The notes under the pieces: generated by a model | Told to the model about the DNA's origin: nothing | The model's input: the letters and a program-made list of their open reading frames with translations, nothing else | Database searches by the model: none | Made by a program: the position numbers and the translations under genes | NCBI GenBank assembly: GCA_964618975.1 | Contig: CAZUDI010000009.1 | Location: 12,313-76,312 of the forward strand | Direction: 5' to 3' | DNA from: CAZUDI01 sp964618975 | GTDB lineage: Bacteria > Desulfobacterota > Desulfomonilia > UBA1062 | DNA length: 64,000 nt | Part shown: in pieces, positions 17,693 through 25,987 of the stretch | How the letters are laid out: each line of letters begins with the position of its first letter | How positions within the stretch are numbered: the stretch's first letter is position 1

Positions 17693-17890
17693 AAACTGTA
17701 GCGGGCTCACGGTGACGAAGAGATTGCCGGTGCCTGATCCGGCCGCAGATGGGCTCAACCACTGAGGCAAAAGCCGCGGGTTTGCGCATGGATGGGCCTC
17801 CCCATAAAGGCGCACCCATATTTTCGCCGCTGAAAGCCCTTGCCGCGCCGGACCGCCCTTGATAAAGGTGATCGGAATGGGAGAAGACCG

Positions 17891-19096
17891 ATGTCCACCT
17901 TGTATGAAGCAAGTGCGATCAACAAGCTGGTATTGAAAAATAGGTTTGTGCGTTCGGCAACCTGGGAAGGGCTGGCAACGCCAGCAGGCGAAGTCACCCC
18001 CCGCCTGATTGAGATGATGACCGACCTCGCCAGGGGCGGGGTCGGTCTAATAATCAGCAGCCATGCCTATGTGTCGCCTGAAGGCCAGGGAACACCCTGG
18101 CAGCTGGGCGTCTATAAGGACGAACTCGTTCCCGGACTGAAGCAGCTGACCGCGGCCGTGCACGCCAGCGGCGGGAAGATCGTCATGCAGCTGGCGCATG
18201 CCGGGCAGTATGCCGAGACACAGCTCACCGGCCGCCCGGCCCTGGCCGTGTCCGATTCTGCCGCCTTCTTTCCAAGACATATGCGGGTAATCCCTCACTC
18301 GGAGATGCCCCGCATCGTTACGGCCTTCTGCCAAGCCGCAGGCAGGGCCCGGGAGGCCGGCTTCGACGGCATCGAAATCCATGCGGGCCATGGCTATCTG
18401 CTCAGTCAATTCCTGTCCCCCGCCTATAATCAGCGGCAGGACGACTATGGTGGCTCGATCGGCAACCGGACCAGAATCCATCGCCAGGTGTATCAGGCCC
18501 TCAGGGAGGTCGTGGGAGCGGACTATCCCGTGCTGATCAAGATGAATTGTACCGATTTAATCGAGCAAGGGTTGACGATCGAGGACGCACTCCAGGCGGC
18601 GAAACTGTTCGATCGGGCGGGGTTCGATGCCCTTGAGCTAAGTGGCGGTATCATCAAAACCGGCAAGCTCTCCCCCAGCCGACCGGGCATCAATGCCATC
18701 CACAAGGAGGCCTACTTCCAGGATCATGCGCGCCGATTCAAAAACGAGATAAAAACGCCCCTGATCCTCGTGGGGGGGCTGCGCTCCTTTGAGGTGGCAG
18801 ACCGAATCGTTTCCGAAGGGATCGCCGATTATATTTCCATGAGCCGGCCCTTCATCAGGGAACCGAACCTGATTGATCGCTGGCAAAGAGGCGACCGGCG
18901 CCAGTCGGGGTGTACCTCCGACAACCTGTGTTTCCAACCCGGATTTGAGGGCCGGGGGGTCTATTGTGTCGCCAGAGAGCGCAGGGGCCGCGTCTTGATG
19001 TCCGCCGGCGGAAAAAATTCAATGGGGATGAACCCGGGGCAAGACCTGGACACCTTGACGCCGCAAGCGGCGGGTAATTCGATCCATAGCGATTAA
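17891..19096 (+). CDS. old-yellow-enzyme-type NADH:flavin oxidoreductase with repeat-derived C-terminus
   Basis: A 401-aa FMN TIM-barrel protein. The N-terminus LKNRFVRSATWEG, the catalytic/substrate block EIHAGHGYLLSQFLSPAYN, the VLIKMNCTD strand and the phosphate-binding ILVGGLRSFE and SMSRPFI blocks place it among xenobiotic-type enoate reductases. It lacks the 4Fe-4S and FAD domains of the larger DCR/enoate reductases. Normal homology ends near VARERRGR. The last 26 residues or so, including the TAA, are encoded by an R78 copy, so the original terminus was replaced. GGGAG ahead of 17891 decides the start. Confidence 0.88.
   Translation: MSTLYEASAINKLVLKNRFVRSATWEGLATPAGEVTPRLIEMMTDLARGGVGLIISSHAYVSPEGQGTPWQLGVYKDELVPGLKQLTAAVHASGGKIVMQLAHAGQYAETQLTGRPALAVSDSAAFFPRHMRVIPHSEMPRIVTAFCQAAGRAREAGFDGIEIHAGHGYLLSQFLSPAYNQRQDDYGGSIGNRTRIHRQVYQALREVVGADYPVLIKMNCTDLIEQGLTIEDALQAAKLFDRAGFDALELSGGIIKTGKLSPSRPGINAIHKEAYFQDHARRFKNEIKTPLILVGGLRSFEVADRIVSEGIADYISMSRPFIREPNLIDRWQRGDRRQSGCTSDNLCFQPGFEGRGVYCVARERRGRVLMSAGGKNSMGMNPGQDLDTLTPQAAGNSIHSD
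19019..19096 (+). repeat. R78 dispersed repeat forming the end of the OYE-like gene, copy 3
   Basis: Reads TGGGGATGAACCCGGGGC, then TTGACGCCGCAAGCGGCGGG, and ends CGATCCATAGCGATTAA. The TAA of its end is the stop codon of the oxidoreductase. Confidence 0.88.
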
Positions 19097-19157
19097 CGAA
19101 GCAGGCGTCATGGAAACTCACTCGCCGTGAATAAAAACCTGATCGATTGAGGTATGC

Positions 19158-19883
19158 ATGGGACATATAACCGCTACGATCGCCCTCGGTCCGCTGCTGT
19201 ATGTGCAGGGGTGCCATGTGCGCCGTGTCACGCCCGTCCTTCCTGAACCGCCTGGCGCCAGACAGGGCCAGACCGGGGCGGGGCCGGAGCTCAGAGTGCT
19301 GATCCTCGGCGATTCTGCAGCCGCGGGGGTTGGAGCCGCCACCCAGGACGAGGCCCTTTCCGGGCGGCTGGTCGCGGCCCTGAGCCCGCATTACTGCGTC
19401 TCCTGGCGTCTGATGGCTAGAAGCGGTGCCAAGACGCATGAGATCGTGGCCTGTCTTGCTGCCATGCCGGGGGAGCCGTTCGATATTGTCGTTTCTTCCC
19501 TGGGGGTCAACGACGTCACCAGCGGGCAGGGACGGCGCAGGTGGCTCGCCTCTCAGGCGCAGCTGGTGGAGCTGCTCCGACAGAAATTCGGTGCCCGGCT
19601 GGTGCTGCTTTCCAGCCTTCCGCCCATGCACGCCTTCCCTGCGCTCCCCCAGCCCCTGCGGTGGTACCTGGGTGCGCAGGCCCGGCGTTTCAACCAGGCG
19701 CTTGCCGGCTGGGTGCGCTCGAGCGCGCGGTGCCACTTCATCACGACAGACCTCCCGCAGGAGACCGGGTTGATGGCCCCGGATGGCTTCCACCCTGGTC
19801 CCGCCCTCTACGCGGCCTGGGGCGCGCAGTTGGCAGAAAGTATCCGCTCCCGGTGCCCCCCCTCCGCACTCCCCGGGGGATGA
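19158..19883 (+). CDS. SGNH/GDSL-family hydrolase
   Basis: A 241-aa esterase or lipase-like protein. Block I is LILGDSAAAG with the nucleophile serine, block III is SLGVNDVTSG with the oxyanion asparagine, and block V is DGFHPGPALY with the Asp-x-x-His pair. A weakly hydrophobic N-terminus (ATIALGPLLYVQGC) may be a signal or anchor. It follows the R78-terminated OYE-like gene by 60 bases. The substrate is unknown; lysophospholipase or acetyl-esterase roles are common in this fold. Confidence 0.85.
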   Translation: MGHITATIALGPLLYVQGCHVRRVTPVLPEPPGARQGQTGAGPELRVLILGDSAAAGVGAATQDEALSGRLVAALSPHYCVSWRLMARSGAKTHEIVACLAAMPGEPFDIVVSSLGVNDVTSGQGRRRWLASQAQLVELLRQKFGARLVLLSSLPPMHAFPALPQPLRWYLGAQARRFNQALAGWVRSSARCHFITTDLPQETGLMAPDGFHPGPALYAAWGAQLAESIRSRCPPSALPGG

Positions 19884-20159
19884 TGCGCGCGCCCGCGGGC
19901 CCGGACCATTCGTAGCCACGTATCGCTGCCGCAGAGAAAGGTTCCCTTCTCCTCGAAATAAAATATTCTGTCTTGCCTCATGATCTGTGAAAAACTGAAC
20001 TCAAGGGTTTTGTCGCCTTTTTTACAGTAATTCTCAGCTTGCGGTTTAACGTGTGTTTTATGACCGCTGGTTTCAGAGCCTTGAATTCGACCCAGGCACT
20101 GTCATATCCTCTGGCGAGTGCGTTGCGTCGAACTTACATCTTGTCGTGCAGGAACCGCA
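19884..20159. other. non-coding stretch between SGNH hydrolase and IS630 relic
   Basis: Less G+C-rich than its surroundings, with several T-runs (for example TTTTTTACAG near 20018-20027) but no convincing hairpin terminator and no gene. The composition change probably marks the edge of transposon-derived sequence. Confidence 0.4.
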
Positions 20160-20850
20160 TCCTACCCCCATGCATTCATCTACGATGGAAGGAAGGATAC
20201 CTCGATCTCCCTTTATGCTTCTCAAACCACCCCCGCACCCTTTCTGTTATGGTGGACCCGCAGATTGTCCAGGAGGAGGAACACCTTTTCCCCGGCATCC
20301 TTGATCAGCCGCCTCATGAAGGTTATCAGCAGATCCGAATGCATGGCCTCTCGGGACATCATGAAGCGCCCCTGGCCCTGGTTGGAGATCGACGAGATCA
20401 TGCCGATTGGAGTTCTGCTCGTAGGTACGCTTCACCGGCTTCTTCGCCATGAATCCCCAGCCGGCATCTCTATCCTGTATCGATCCCGGATAACGTCCTT
20501 CACCGCACTCCTCGTCCACAAGGCAAAGGGAAGCTCGAACTGGTCAGGCCTCTTGTCGATCACCAGATTCCTCAGCTCCTTCGCCGGCTCCGGGCTCAAT
20601 GTCCGCCGCGCACCATGCCGCCCTCCTCGCTTCCCCAGCTCTATCGCCTTCTTTCCCTCCCGGAGGTAGCTCTGCCATGTAATGCTCGCATGTCGCTCGC
20701 TCACACAAAGTATCTGAGCAACCTCCCGATTCTTCATTCCCTGCTTACGCACCCGTCTCACTTGCCTGCGCCGTTCCGGTTGAACTTCCGGACTATGCCT
20801 CCGGGTATCTATCTTCTCCAATACACTCTTTATAACCCAACTACTCTTAG
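20160..20850 (-). mobile_element. IS630-family transposase relic (deleted and frameshifted)
   Basis: Reading leftwards, the N-terminal DNA-binding part (IDTRRHSPEVQPERRRQVRR, GMKNREVAQILCVSERH, LPFALWTRSAVKDVI) is in one frame to about 20455. After an apparent internal deletion, WGFMAKKPVKRTYEQN appears. A frame change near 20400 then gives MISSISNQGQGRFMM, DLLITFMRRLIKDAG and KVFLLLDNLRVHHN, the DDE core's second aspartate region. Stops follow, with a faint EIEVSFLPS that normally precedes the catalytic glutamate. The segment between blocks is shorter than in intact IS630 transposases. Terminal inverted repeats were not found. It is inactive. Confidence 0.85.
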
Positions 20851-21174
20851 TTAGATATTTTTTTGCCGAGCCACCAAAGTTCAGGGGGCCGCAGGAGGGG
20901 CAGCTCATCGCCCGCTTCGTCGGGCGAGCGTCCTCGTAAAAGCCGAGCATGGAGGGCCCGCAGGCCCCATCCGCGATACGCGCCGGGGTCCGTGGTTGAC
21001 CCGCAGGACAACCCGGCCTCATGCTCCCCCTCCGAACAGAATCACGCTAGCGGCACCAATCCCTCTGTTCGCGTACCAGCGCTGGGAAACGATCCCCCTT
21101 CCCGCCGTCAGACCCTCTCTAAGCGCCACGTACTGGGGTTTGATTCCCGACACAAATAGGGTATAGGGTGGGGC
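20851..21174. other. non-coding or decayed stretch upstream of the RNase D-like gene
   Basis: A minus-strand frame (GFYEDARPTKRAMSCPSCGP) precedes the transposase frame, but it matches nothing I know and may be sequence flanking the old insertion. CGCCCGCTTCGTCGGGCG near 20911 forms a hairpin. No supported gene. Confidence 0.4.
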
Positions 21175-22038
21175 ATGCATATCAGAGAACTGAAATCCGA
21201 AGACGAAATCACCGGCTACTTGAGGGAACTCGAGCAGGAACGCCGTCATGTCATCGCCCTGGACATCGAGGCCGAATTCAACCTGCACTGCTACGGCGAA
21301 CATCTCTGCCTCATCCAGATCTTCGACTTACAGAACGAAATCATCATCGATCCCTTCCGCTTCAAGGACAGCGCCCCCTTGAAGGCCCTGTTCGAGAAAA
21401 GGGATCTCCTGAAGATCATGTACGACGCCGCCAGTGACTCCTGCCTGCTCGCCAACGTTTGCGGCATTCGGATCAACTCGGTGCTCGACCTTAGACCGGC
21501 GGTCAGCCTGCTGGAGTATGAAGGGCAGAGCCTGGCACATGTCCTGCAGGAGGAACTGGGAATCGTCTCTCCGAGCAAAAAGCGCTTCCAGCGCTATAAC
21601 TGGATGAAGCGCCCCGTCGAGCCTGCTGCCATCGAATACGCCATGAACGACGTACGCTTTCTCTTCACCCTCAAAGAGGCCCTGTTCGCCAGACTCTCCT
21701 CCCGGGGCCTGTTCGACACCTATCTCCTGCACAACCTCATGCTCCAGGACGGCAACGGCCACAAAAACAAAAAGGAAAAATATGAAAAGGCCAAGGGATA
21801 CAACCGGCTGAAAAAACCCCAGCAAAACCTGTTCCGCGCGCTCTTTGCCGCCCGCGATGCCTTTGCCAGGCGGCTCAACAAACCGCCCCACTATGTCTTC
21901 AGCAATGCCAACCTGCTGGACCTCTGCCAAGCTGAGAACCACAACACCGCCTTCATCCAACAGGGGATCCACCCGGGGATCAAACCCTCCCTCAGGGACG
22001 AGCTCGTGGCACAGTTCTCCTCCCTCATACAGGCCTGA
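21175..22038 (+). CDS. RNase D-like 3'-5' exonuclease
   Basis: A 287-aa DEDD-superfamily nuclease. ExoI is IALDIEAEFNLH (Asp and Glu), ExoII is IMYDAASDSCLL, and ExoIII is AIEYAMNDVRFLF with the Tyr and final Asp. The middle block LDLRPAVSLLEYEGQSLAHV, then RYNWMKRPV, is the RNase D signature. The C-terminal third (from about residue 195) holds a helical region resembling a single HRDC domain. It acts on structured RNA 3' ends. The ATG at 21175 lies next to a weak ribosome site; no operon partner is evident. Confidence 0.85.
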   Translation: MHIRELKSEDEITGYLRELEQERRHVIALDIEAEFNLHCYGEHLCLIQIFDLQNEIIIDPFRFKDSAPLKALFEKRDLLKIMYDAASDSCLLANVCGIRINSVLDLRPAVSLLEYEGQSLAHVLQEELGIVSPSKKRFQRYNWMKRPVEPAAIEYAMNDVRFLFTLKEALFARLSSRGLFDTYLLHNLMLQDGNGHKNKKEKYEKAKGYNRLKKPQQNLFRALFAARDAFARRLNKPPHYVFSNANLLDLCQAENHNTAFIQQGIHPGIKPSLRDELVAQFSSLIQA

Positions 22039-22077
22039 CCAGGCCACCCCCTTTATTCGCTCACGACAGGCCCGTCG

Positions 22078-22310
22078 TGAGCACCCCGGATGACCGCATG
22101 GGTCAGGAGGTAGCCGTGGTGGTGGTCAGGCACCCGCAGAGTTCCCTTCAGGGGGGAGGATCTGCGGACCTTCTGCAGCGGGAAGCTCGCGCTTTAAGAT
22201 CCCCCCAATGGTGGTCTTCGTAGAGGCGCTCCCCCGCAGCCCGATCGGCAAGGTCCTGCGCCACAGCCTGCCTGAGCTCGTCATGCACAAGCGCGGCGCC
22301 GGGCACGGCA
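22078..22310 (+). pseudogene. C-terminal fragment of an AMP-forming acyl-CoA synthetase
   Basis: One frame has TPDDRMGQEVAVVVVRHP, the start of the small C-terminal domain. A second frame, after a shift near 22180, has MVVFVEALPRSPIGKVLRHS, the conserved segment holding the catalytic lysine. No large N-terminal domain is present upstream, where the RNase D-like gene ends about 40 bases away. Only the last hundred or so codons survive. Confidence 0.7.
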
Positions 22311-22326
22311 CGCCGGGCAGCGTGTT

Positions 22327-22789
22327 TCAGGCTGGAATGAACTCCCCCGGCCTGCCCGCCTGCAGGCCGATGGCTTGCGTGGGACAGGTGGGATGGCACA
22401 CCCCCGCACCCCATGCACCTCTCCCCGATCAGCTGCGGGGGCAATTGCAGATGAAGTGTCCTGGGTGGGCCTTGTTCATCGGCATGCGCACCAGGCCATG
22501 ATTTTCGCATTCCTTGAGGATCGCGAGCGCCTCATCCCGGCCGATCTCCCGGCCCGCGCCCCGATCGATGGTATAGCGCGCCGCCTTGTCCATCAGGAGG
22601 CAGGCCTCCAGGGGATGGTCGCATTTCCTGGCGATCATGCGGCTGGTGCCCCTGTTGACGGCCAGCACGGTGGCGTTTGTCACAATGGCCGCAGCGCTCT
22701 CGATATCGAGCACCCTTTGGTCTGCGGCCGCCACCGCAGTCTTCATCGGGACGATACGGGTGAAGGGGCGCCACTATCCGGGCAATCAT
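22327..22789 (-). pseudogene. decayed [4Fe-4S] ferredoxin-type gene
   Basis: A minus-strand frame reads VAAADQRVLDIESAAAIVTN, RKCDHPLEACLLMDKAA and GREIGRDEALAILKECENHG up to HFICNCPRS and a stop. In other frames the sequence continues with GERCMGCG and then CHPTCPTQAIGLQAG, which together would make a CxxCGxCxxxCP cluster. At least two shifts separate these pieces. The parent was a ferredoxin-like protein of the kind found beside CoA-enzyme genes in anaerobes. It converges on the acyl-CoA synthetase fragment. Confidence 0.62.
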
Positions 22790-22867
22790 GCCGAATGAGA
22801 ATACGGGCGCTTAAGGGGTTGCGGATGGGCGCTGCGGGGCATCACCGACTGGGGCCGGTAAAAGATA

Positions 22868-22922
22868 TGCAAAACAATTGCAAATTATGCGCAAATCATA
22901 TGTAATTATTAAGCAAATCAAT
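22868..22922 (+). promoter_or_regulatory. five 11-bp phased GCAAAT repeats upstream of the radical SAM gene
   Basis: GCAAA occurs at 22869, 22880, 22891 and 22913, with a degenerate GTAAT at 22902, so five units recur exactly every 11 bases in a locally A+T-rich island. The unit is roughly NGCAAATNATN. Equal spacing near the helical repeat suggests one regulator binding along a single face of DNA, immediately upstream of the promoter. Confidence 0.6.
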
Positions 22923-22931
22923 AAATTTCCC

Positions 22932-22959
22932 TTGCCGCCCCCCGCGGTCTTCTTATACA
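22932..22959 (+). promoter_or_regulatory. promoter of the B12/radical SAM gene
   Basis: TTGCCG (22932-22937) and TATACA (22954-22959) lie 16 bases apart, just downstream of the phased repeats and 33 bases before the ATG. Confidence 0.55.
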
Positions 22960-22992
22960 TGGGAAAAACTATGTCTTAAAAGGAGAACCTTC

Positions 22993-24726
22993 ATGAACCA
23001 AACCCATCCTCTCGGTGCGCGGGCCAAGATCCTCCTCACGAGTGTCTTCGGGCCCTTTGCGCAGGATGACGAATACGGAAGCCGGACGATCAATCCCATG
23101 GAGCTCTATCACAACCAGGTGACCCGTGTGCAGGGCGCCTTCTCGCTACGCATGTTCCACCGCTCGTTCGGCCTGATACTGATCCAGGAGAATATCGAGG
23201 CCCCTTGCACCCTGCTGGACTTTCCCGATCTGGAGCGCTTCATCCAGGAAATCGGCTCGCAGAGCTACGATATCGTGGGCATCAGCGGCATCGTGCCCAA
23301 TATCGGCAAGGTGCAGAAGATGTGCGCGCTGGTGCGCCAGTTCCTCCCCCGGGCCACCATCGTCGTGGGCGGACATATCGCCAACGCCCCCCAGATCGAG
23401 TCCCTGATCGATGCGGATCACATCTGCAGGGGCGAGGGCGTGCGCTGGTTCCGACGCTTCCTGGGCCTGGACGAGGAGGCCCCCATCCGGCATCCGCGCG
23501 TCTATTCCGGCATGGGCACCCGCATCCTGGGGGTAAACGCCCCCGGCAAGAAGGGCGACACCGCCGCCATGCTGATCCCCTCGGTAGGCTGCCCTGTAGG
23601 TTGCAACTTCTGCTCTACCTCGGCCCTCTTCGGCGGCAAGGGCCACCATATCGACTTCTTCGAAACCGGGGACGAGCTGTTTGAGGTCATGGACGGCATC
23701 GCTCGCGACCTCGGCGTGCGCTCGTTCTTTGTCATGGACGAAAACTTCCTCCTGCACCGCAAGCGCGCCCTGAGACTGCTGGAGTTGATGCAGTCGCATC
23801 ACAAAAGCTGGTCACTGTTTGTCTTCTCCTCGGCGCGCGTCCTGAACAACTACAGCATGGAGCAACTCATCCGCCTGGGGATCTCCTGGGTCTGGATGGG
23901 TCTGGAAGGCGAGGACAGCCGCTACAGTAAGCTGAATGGGGTGGACACGCACGAACTCGTCGCCCGGCTGCAGTCCAACGGCATCCGCGTGCTGGGCTCC
24001 ACCATCATCGGCCTGGAGGAGCATACCCCTGAAAACATTGACAGTGTGATCGACTATGCCGTCAGTCACGCGACGGTCTTCCACCAGTTCATGCTCTATA
24101 CCCCCGTGCCCGGCACCCCCCTGTATGCGGAACACGCCCGCGACGGATCCCTGCTGGATAAAGAGGAGTTCCCCTGGGCGGACGCCCACGGCCAGTACCG
24201 CTTCAACTACCGCCACCGTCATATTCCGCCCGGAGAGGAGAGCACCTACCTCCTGCGGGCCTTCCAGCGCGACTTCGCCGTCAATGGCCCCAGCCTGGCG
24301 CGCATGAACCGCACCACACTCGCCGGATGGGAACGCTACCGCAACCACCCGGATGCCTGTGTGCGCGAGCGCTTCGACTGGGAAGTCCAGAGCCTGCGCT
24401 CCACCTACGCCGCCGCCCAGTGGGGCATGAACCGCTGGTTTCGCTCCGACCCGCAGATCCACGCCCAGACCAACGCCACCCTGGCCGGCATCTATCGGGC
24501 CTTCGGCTGGAAGACCCGGGTCATTGCCGCCATCGGCGGCAGATATGTCCTGCGCGCCATCGCGCGCGAGGAGGCCTGCCTCGAACGCGGCCTGACCTTC
24601 GAGCCACCCACGTATTACGAGAAGAACCCCCGGGCCCGGGAGCTCGAACAGCGTGCCGCGTGTGCCACGAAGGTGCCCCGCGCTCAGGAGCGGGTCGCGC
24701 CCGCGGCCGGGGTTGCGACGCTCTAG
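22993..24726 (+). CDS. B12-binding domain radical SAM protein
   Basis: A 577-aa protein. The N-terminal 160 residues contain a cobalamin-binding Rossmann-like domain (YDIVGISGIVPNIGKV, then TIVVGGHIANAP and ADHICRGEGV). The radical SAM cluster motif is CPVGCNFC at about residues 200-207, followed by the FFVMDENFLLHRKRAL strand and GLEGEDSRYSKLNG. The C-terminal 180 residues are mostly helical. Such enzymes methylate or rearrange unactivated carbons in lipids or cofactors; the substrate here is unknown. AGGAG fits the ATG. It has its own promoter with a phased operator array and no cotranscribed neighbour. Confidence 0.88.
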   Translation: MNQTHPLGARAKILLTSVFGPFAQDDEYGSRTINPMELYHNQVTRVQGAFSLRMFHRSFGLILIQENIEAPCTLLDFPDLERFIQEIGSQSYDIVGISGIVPNIGKVQKMCALVRQFLPRATIVVGGHIANAPQIESLIDADHICRGEGVRWFRRFLGLDEEAPIRHPRVYSGMGTRILGVNAPGKKGDTAAMLIPSVGCPVGCNFCSTSALFGGKGHHIDFFETGDELFEVMDGIARDLGVRSFFVMDENFLLHRKRALRLLELMQSHHKSWSLFVFSSARVLNNYSMEQLIRLGISWVWMGLEGEDSRYSKLNGVDTHELVARLQSNGIRVLGSTIIGLEEHTPENIDSVIDYAVSHATVFHQFMLYTPVPGTPLYAEHARDGSLLDKEEFPWADAHGQYRFNYRHRHIPPGEESTYLLRAFQRDFAVNGPSLARMNRTTLAGWERYRNHPDACVRERFDWEVQSLRSTYAAAQWGMNRWFRSDPQIHAQTNATLAGIYRAFGWKTRVIAAIGGRYVLRAIAREEACLERGLTFEPPTYYEKNPRARELEQRAACATKVPRAQERVAPAAGVATL

Positions 24727-24881
24727 GGTCCCGGGCAGGGCCAAAGATGTGGCCACCATCGGTATGGCGGGGTAGGGAGTGGGCAGGACGCCGCGGCTTG
24801 AAAGCCGCCGACTGCTACAGGAGCAGGGCCCGTCCGGACGTATCCCCCTCCCTCACCAGCCGGAGCGGGCGTCGGGTGCGC

Positions 24882-25712
24882 CTAGACCGTCAGGCGCGCG
24901 TCGATCCATTCCCGGATGTCGGAGAGCACCCGGTCGCGTTCGGGCTCATTGAGGATCTCGTGATAGAGGCCGTCGTAGATCCTGAGCTGGCGATCGGCAG
25001 AGTCGATGTTGTCATACAGGAAACGCGCCGCCTCAGGGGTGACGATCCGATCGTCCCCGCCATGGAGGATCAGGCAGGGATAGCGGTACGAGGCGACATT
25101 TTCCATGAGCCAGCGGGCCCCCGTGAGGAAAACCTCGCCCAGCAGCTTCTGGGTGAAGGCCTTGAGCACGAGGGGGTCCTTTTTATAGGCCTCCACCACG
25201 CGCGCGTCGCGCGAGATCAGGTCGGCCAGGGCATTGGCGACCGGCTTCTTCGGTTCGGCCTCGATATCGATGTCCAGATAGTCCTCGAAGATCGGCAGAA
25301 CGATCACCGCCGGCCCGGATAAGATCTGCCCGGCAAGCCGCTGGGGATACATAACGCCGGAGGCGGCAGCGATGAAGCCCCCCATGCTGTGGCCCAGCAT
25401 GAATATAGCACAGCCGGGATTTTCCTGGTGTACCAGCTCCACGAGTCGTTCGGTGTCGTCGAGATACTGCCGGAAGTCCCTGAGATACCCGCGCGCCCCC
25501 CCGGAGAGCCCGTGCCCGCGCAGGTCGTAGCGGTAGACCGTGTACCCGCAGTCATTGAGCACTCCGGCCACGTACTCGTACCGGCTGGAGTGCTCGCACA
25601 GCCCATGCACGATGACCACTATCGCCCGGGGGGCCTTAACCGGACAGACCGAGGCCTGCAGCACCACCCCGCCAGCGCCCTGCAGCCTGAATCCATGGGC
25701 CTCACTGCGCAT
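24882..25712 (-). CDS. alpha/beta hydrolase, monoacylglycerol-lipase-like
   Basis: A 276-aa serine hydrolase of the Hydrolase_4 type. HGLCEHSSRY gives the oxyanion region, YDLRGHGLSGG the following loop, GHSMGG the nucleophile elbow, HGGDDRIVTP the acid and LYHEILNEPER the catalytic histidine. These match bacterial monoacylglycerol lipases and lysophospholipases. It converges with the radical SAM gene. The R78 copy at 25763 lies 50 bases upstream of its start, between it and the EamA transporter. Confidence 0.88.
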   Translation of the reverse strand: MRSEAHGFRLQGAGGVVLQASVCPVKAPRAIVVIVHGLCEHSSRYEYVAGVLNDCGYTVYRYDLRGHGLSGGARGYLRDFRQYLDDTERLVELVHQENPGCAIFMLGHSMGGFIAAASGVMYPQRLAGQILSGPAVIVLPIFEDYLDIDIEAEPKKPVANALADLISRDARVVEAYKKDPLVLKAFTQKLLGEVFLTGARWLMENVASYRYPCLILHGGDDRIVTPEAARFLYDNIDSADRQLRIYDGLYHEILNEPERDRVLSDIREWIDARLTV

Positions 25713-25762
25713 CCAGCACCTCCTGACCTTTCGTGTTGACGGCGCGCCTTTGGCGCCTCGTC

Positions 25763-25840
25763 TTAAATCGCTATGGGTTGAATTCCCCCACCACTGACGG
25801 CGCCAGGGCTACAGCCTCCGGGGTTCATACCCATGATTAA
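25763..25840 (-). repeat. R78 dispersed repeat, copy 4
   Basis: The plus strand shows TTAAATCGCTATGGGTTGAA at one end and GGGGTTCATACCCATGATTA at the other, a full-length reverse copy. It sits in the upstream region of the monoacylglycerol-lipase-like gene. Confidence 0.88.
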
Positions 25841-25987
25841 AGTAATAACTCCCGGAATGCACGGGACAACACTCCCCCCGAGAATCCGGGCGTTCTCGAG
25901 CGCTCAGGGGAGGGGCTGAGCAGCTTGCCACCGTATAAGCACAGGGCTGGCCGCGCCCAAACCCAGGGAGTTCCCCGGACGGGGTCG

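Noticed and set aside
22868..22922. Replication-origin or plasmid iterons
   Set aside because: The repeats are short (11 bp) and next to an ordinary promoter, with no initiator gene nearby; a regulatory array is simpler.
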